Assembly (NCBI GenBank): GCA_964441925.1
Contig: CAYTVY010000125.1
Coordinates: 1-7,172 of the forward strand
Origin: Geothermobacter sp964441925
GTDB taxonomy: Bacteria; Desulfobacterota; Desulfuromonadia; Desulfuromonadales; Geothermobacteraceae
Direction of reading: 5' to 3'
DNA: 7,172 bases
The notes below the pieces were generated by a model that did not search any database, was not told the DNA's origin, and saw nothing but the letters and a program-made list of their open reading frames with translations. This document shows positions 5,523-7,172 of the stretch, piece by piece. The stretch's first letter is position 1, and every line of letters starts with the position of its first letter. Made by a program: the position numbers and the translations under genes.

Positions 5523-5528
5523 AGTGTA
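5523..5528 (-). promoter_or_regulatory. Possible -10 box for the formate-tetrahydrofolate ligase gene
   Basis: On the minus strand the sequence reads TGTTACACT, giving a TACACT hexamer about 37 bases before the fhs start codon. No recognisable -35 box stands 16-18 bases further upstream, so this is a weak call. It lies in the 104-base gap after the sirtuin gene, and its main support is that the gap is long enough to hold an independent promoter. Confidence 0.2.
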
Positions 5529-5590
5529 ACAGACCCGGCCGCCGGAAGCGCCCGACCTCGACGAGATGCGACGCCGGAAAATCAGAAGCC

Positions 5591-6358
5591 TCAGGCCCGG
5601 TCCGCAAGACCGTCGGCAACCCGGGCAAAATACCCGTCCAGGTCCGCGTCGGCAAAAAACCTGTGCGCGGCCGGCGGCAGATCCACCTCGCCCCGGTTCA
5701 CCACCACCGTCGGGGCGTCACAGCCGTACGGCAGCAGCGACGCGGGCACAACCTGCAGGGACGAGCCGAGAACCAGGAGCAGATCGCACTCCCGGACCAT
5801 CCGCTCGGCGCGCTCGTATCCGTTGACCATTTCACCGAAAAAAACGATGTCGGGCTTGAGGACACCGTTGCAGGCCCGGCAACGCACCACCGGAGAATCG
5901 GGGTTCTCCCGCATGGCTCGCTGCCACCAGACGTAGTCGAGATCCCGCAGCCTGTCACCACAGTCGAGACAGGTCGCCGACCCGTAGGATCCGTGCAGCT
6001 CGACCACCCTGCGGCTGCCGGCCTGCCGGTGGAGCATGTCGATGTTCTGGGTGACGATCCCGGTCAGCTTCCCCGAGAACTCCAGGGCGGCCAGAAAGCG
6101 GTGACTGAAGGTCGGCCGGACATCCCTGACCGTGGCGACAAAGTCACGGGAGAATTCGTAGAAGTATCGTGGTTCGTGCAGAAAGCCGCCGATCTTGAAA
6201 ACCTTTTCCGGGTCATAGCGCCGGGTGACATAGAGCCCCCGCGGGCCACGAAAGTCAGGGATGCCGGCGGCGGTGGAAATCCCGGCCCCGGTCAGGGCGA
6301 CGATGGAACGGGCCTTGCGGATCATCCCGGCGCATTCTGAAGGCGCGATCTTCTGCAT
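5591..6358 (-). CDS. cobB: NAD-dependent protein deacylase, sirtuin (SIR2) family
   Basis: A 255-residue sirtuin that removes acyl groups from protein lysines while consuming NAD. Motifs in order: G-A-G-I-S at 24-28 and P-D-F-R-G at 34-38 (NAD pocket), T-Q-N-I-D at 103-107, catalytic histidine H122 in L-H-G-S, a full zinc site C130-x-x-C133 ... C160-x-x-C163, D-I-V-F-F-G-E at 170-176, G-S-S at 198-200, and V-N-R-G at 220-223. The complete zinc ribbon and compact size fit a housekeeping enzyme rather than the zinc-less SIR2 domains fused into defence proteins. The Y-x-x-R pair that marks desuccinylases is not in register (Y67 ... R71), so deacetylation is more likely. The ATG at 6358 has no clear Shine-Dalgarno, which is unusual for this window; M12 has none either. 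It lies 78 bases after the HEPN/MNT pair and 104 bases before fhs. The symbol is given by family similarity. Confidence 0.92.
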   Translation of the reverse strand: MQKIAPSECAGMIRKARSIVALTGAGISTAAGIPDFRGPRGLYVTRRYDPEKVFKIGGFLHEPRYFYEFSRDFVATVRDVRPTFSHRFLAALEFSGKLTGIVTQNIDMLHRQAGSRRVVELHGSYGSATCLDCGDRLRDLDYVWWQRAMRENPDSPVVRCRACNGVLKPDIVFFGEMVNGYERAERMVRECDLLLVLGSSLQVVPASLLPYGCDAPTVVVNRGEVDLPPAAHRFFADADLDGYFARVADGLADRA

Positions 6359-6436
6359 GGTAGGAACTATCGCGACATGTTCGCCAATTTCTCTCGGCTC
6401 CGGGTCACCGGCTGCATCGCAAGTGCAGGATCAGCG

Positions 6437-6769
6437 TCAAGAGGCAGGTTCGGGCAGCGGATAGAAGAGTTTCCCCTCTGCAACTATCTTCTCCTTCAGA
6501 GGAGATGACGGCAGACGATCCCAGTGCAACAGATCGATCTTGAACACAACCGGCAAGGCATCGACTTCGTTCCAGAGCCTGGAAAAATCCCCGTCACTCA
6601 GATCCGGGGCAAAAACCGCCAGGTCGAAATCCGAACCGGAACGGGCAATACCCTTGGCGCGCGAGCCGAAAATGAGAACCTTCTGGATTTGCGGATAGCG
6701 GCTGAAGATGGCTTGGAAATCGGCATAGTGCCGGGCGGCCAGACCGAAGATCAGTCGTCGATCGTCCAT
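6437..6769 (-). CDS. mntA: MNT-type nucleotidyltransferase antitoxin (MntA-like)
   Basis: A 110-residue minimal nucleotidyltransferase. It shows G-S-R-A-K-G at 35-40 and D-F-D-L at 47-50, an exact G-S-x10-D-x-D active site (D47, D49), with the third carboxylate at D79 in K-I-D-L-L. In the characterised HEPN/MNT systems the MNT protein attaches AMP units to a tyrosine of the HEPN RNase and so disarms it (family knowledge); all residues needed for this chemistry are present here. The start codon at 6769 overlaps the end of the upstream HEPN gene by 19 bases, and an AGAG lies 6 bases before it, so translation is probably coupled. Base composition is lower in GC than in the neighbouring sirtuin and fhs genes, suggesting acquisition. 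The pair is also the counterpart of Haemophilus HI0073/HI0074. Confidence 0.87.
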   Translation of the reverse strand: MDDRRLIFGLAARHYADFQAIFSRYPQIQKVLIFGSRAKGIARSGSDFDLAVFAPDLSDGDFSRLWNEVDALPVVFKIDLLHWDRLPSSPLKEKIVAEGKLFYPLPEPAS

Positions 6770-7149
6770 GTCCGACTCTTTTCGGCAAGGGCGGTGAACA
6801 GGTCCAGCCCGGTTTCCCGGATGAAGGAGTAGACCTCCTCGGCTAGCTGCTCATTATAGGTATGGCTGGTGAGGTTGCGCATTTTCTGCATGTCCGACCA
6901 AAGATTGCCGTCGGCAATCAGGCCGGCGTTGTACGCCTCGCGAAAGGTATCGCGCGGATTCTGCACATCGACACCGAGATAGTTCAGCCAGATGTTGAGA
7001 GTCTTCCAGGCCAGCTCCCAGCAGAACGTGAACCGCTGGATCACGGAATCGCGCACAATGGGATCAGCCGGCAGCCGGCAGGCTTCATCCAGCCGGGCCA
7101 CCGCGGCCTGAAAATCCTTCTTGCGCTCCTTGAGCCGGTTACGATCCAT
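6751..7149 (-). CDS. hepT: HEPN-domain protein, HI0074/HepT-like toxin
   Basis: A 132-residue, almost wholly helical protein of the HI0074 family (nucleotidyltransferase substrate-binding, HEPN fold). Family features are F-T-F-C-W-E-L-A-W-K-T-L at 40-51, F-R-E-A-Y-N-A-G-L-I at 69-78, and R-N-L-T-S-H-T-Y at 91-98. The last is an intact R-x4-H-x-Y motif: R91 and H96 are the predicted RNase residues, and Y98 is the position modified by MntA in the Shewanella system. It is therefore likely an active RNA-cleaving toxin held in check by the downstream MNT partner. The ATG at 7149 follows GGGGAG by 6 bases. The promoter lies beyond the right edge. The older name 'substrate-binding subunit' for this family predates its recognition as a toxin. 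Confidence 0.87.
   Translation of the reverse strand: MDRNRLKERKKDFQAAVARLDEACRLPADPIVRDSVIQRFTFCWELAWKTLNIWLNYLGVDVQNPRDTFREAYNAGLIADGNLWSDMQKMRNLTSHTYNEQLAEEVYSFIRETGLDLFTALAEKSRTWTIDD
6903..6919. repeat. 17-bp perfect palindrome inside the HEPN toxin gene
   Basis: GATTGCCG-T-CGGCAATC has 8-base arms around one base. It encodes part of L-I-A-D-G-N-L (residues 77-83) of the HEPN protein. As RNA it could form a 7-bp stem with a 3-base loop; as DNA it resembles a dyad binding site. It may be chance, but its symmetry is the best within the coding regions I read closely. Confidence 0.35.
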
Positions 7150-7172
7150 CTCATTCTCCCCGGCGTAGACTA

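Noticed and set aside
5663..6340. Plus-strand frame antisense to the sirtuin gene
   Set aside because: The sirtuin NAD, zinc and catalytic motifs are on the minus strand; the plus frame shows no domain.
5591..7149. A SIR2-HEPN anti-phage defence system of the Thoeris or SIR2-fusion type
   Set aside because: The sirtuin has the complete zinc ribbon and length of an ordinary deacylase and no fused sensor domain; the HEPN protein is paired with an MNT antitoxin instead.

Overview
The window is GC-rich, roughly 60-65% by eye, and tightly packed with genes, nearly all on the minus strand. The gene set suggests a deltaproteobacterium-like organism of the Desulfuromonadales/Geobacter type. The main pointer is a bacterial DNMT2-type methyltransferase, a family whose best-known bacterial member comes from Geobacter; a GC-rich Crp/Fnr regulator and a DUF364 protein fit the same picture. 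This is an inference: there is no rRNA or marker gene in the window to confirm it.

Left block (1-1861, minus strand, read right to left): a DNMT2-like RNA cytosine-5 methyltransferase, an exported protein with a BamE-like GMTRQQV motif, a 57-residue two-helix membrane protein, and the N-terminal part of a Crp/Fnr-type regulator that runs off the left edge. The gaps are 39, 15 and 20 bases, so the four genes look like one operon. Positions 1862-2057 form a divergent control region. It holds a perfect 15-bp palindrome, a second inverted repeat, a sigma-54-like promoter and a possible Shine-Dalgarno-masking hairpin. From it an Hsp20 small heat-shock protein (2058-2558) is read on the plus strand, the only plus-strand gene I accept. 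A hairpin at 2564-2590 separates it from the convergent genes to its right.

Middle block (2612-3719, minus): a 73-residue single-helix membrane protein followed by a DUF364 protein. Next comes formate-tetrahydrofolate ligase (3852-5486, minus), a complete but divergent enzyme of one-carbon metabolism.

Right block (5591-7149, minus): a HEPN/MNT toxin-antitoxin pair (toxin gene first, antitoxin overlapping it by 19 bases), then a zinc-binding sirtuin deacylase. The HEPN/MNT pair is visibly less GC-rich than its surroundings and looks acquired.

No CRISPR array, tRNA, rRNA or insertion sequence was seen. No gene-free stretch exceeds 300 bases; the longest is the 196-base region 1862-2057. The most notable item is the DNMT2-type enzyme, a mainly eukaryotic tRNA methyltransferase family, heading a bacterial operon with envelope proteins and a regulator. 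The other points of interest are the layered control signals before hsp20, the altered signature motifs of the formate-tetrahydrofolate ligase, and the HEPN/MNT module beside a sirtuin.
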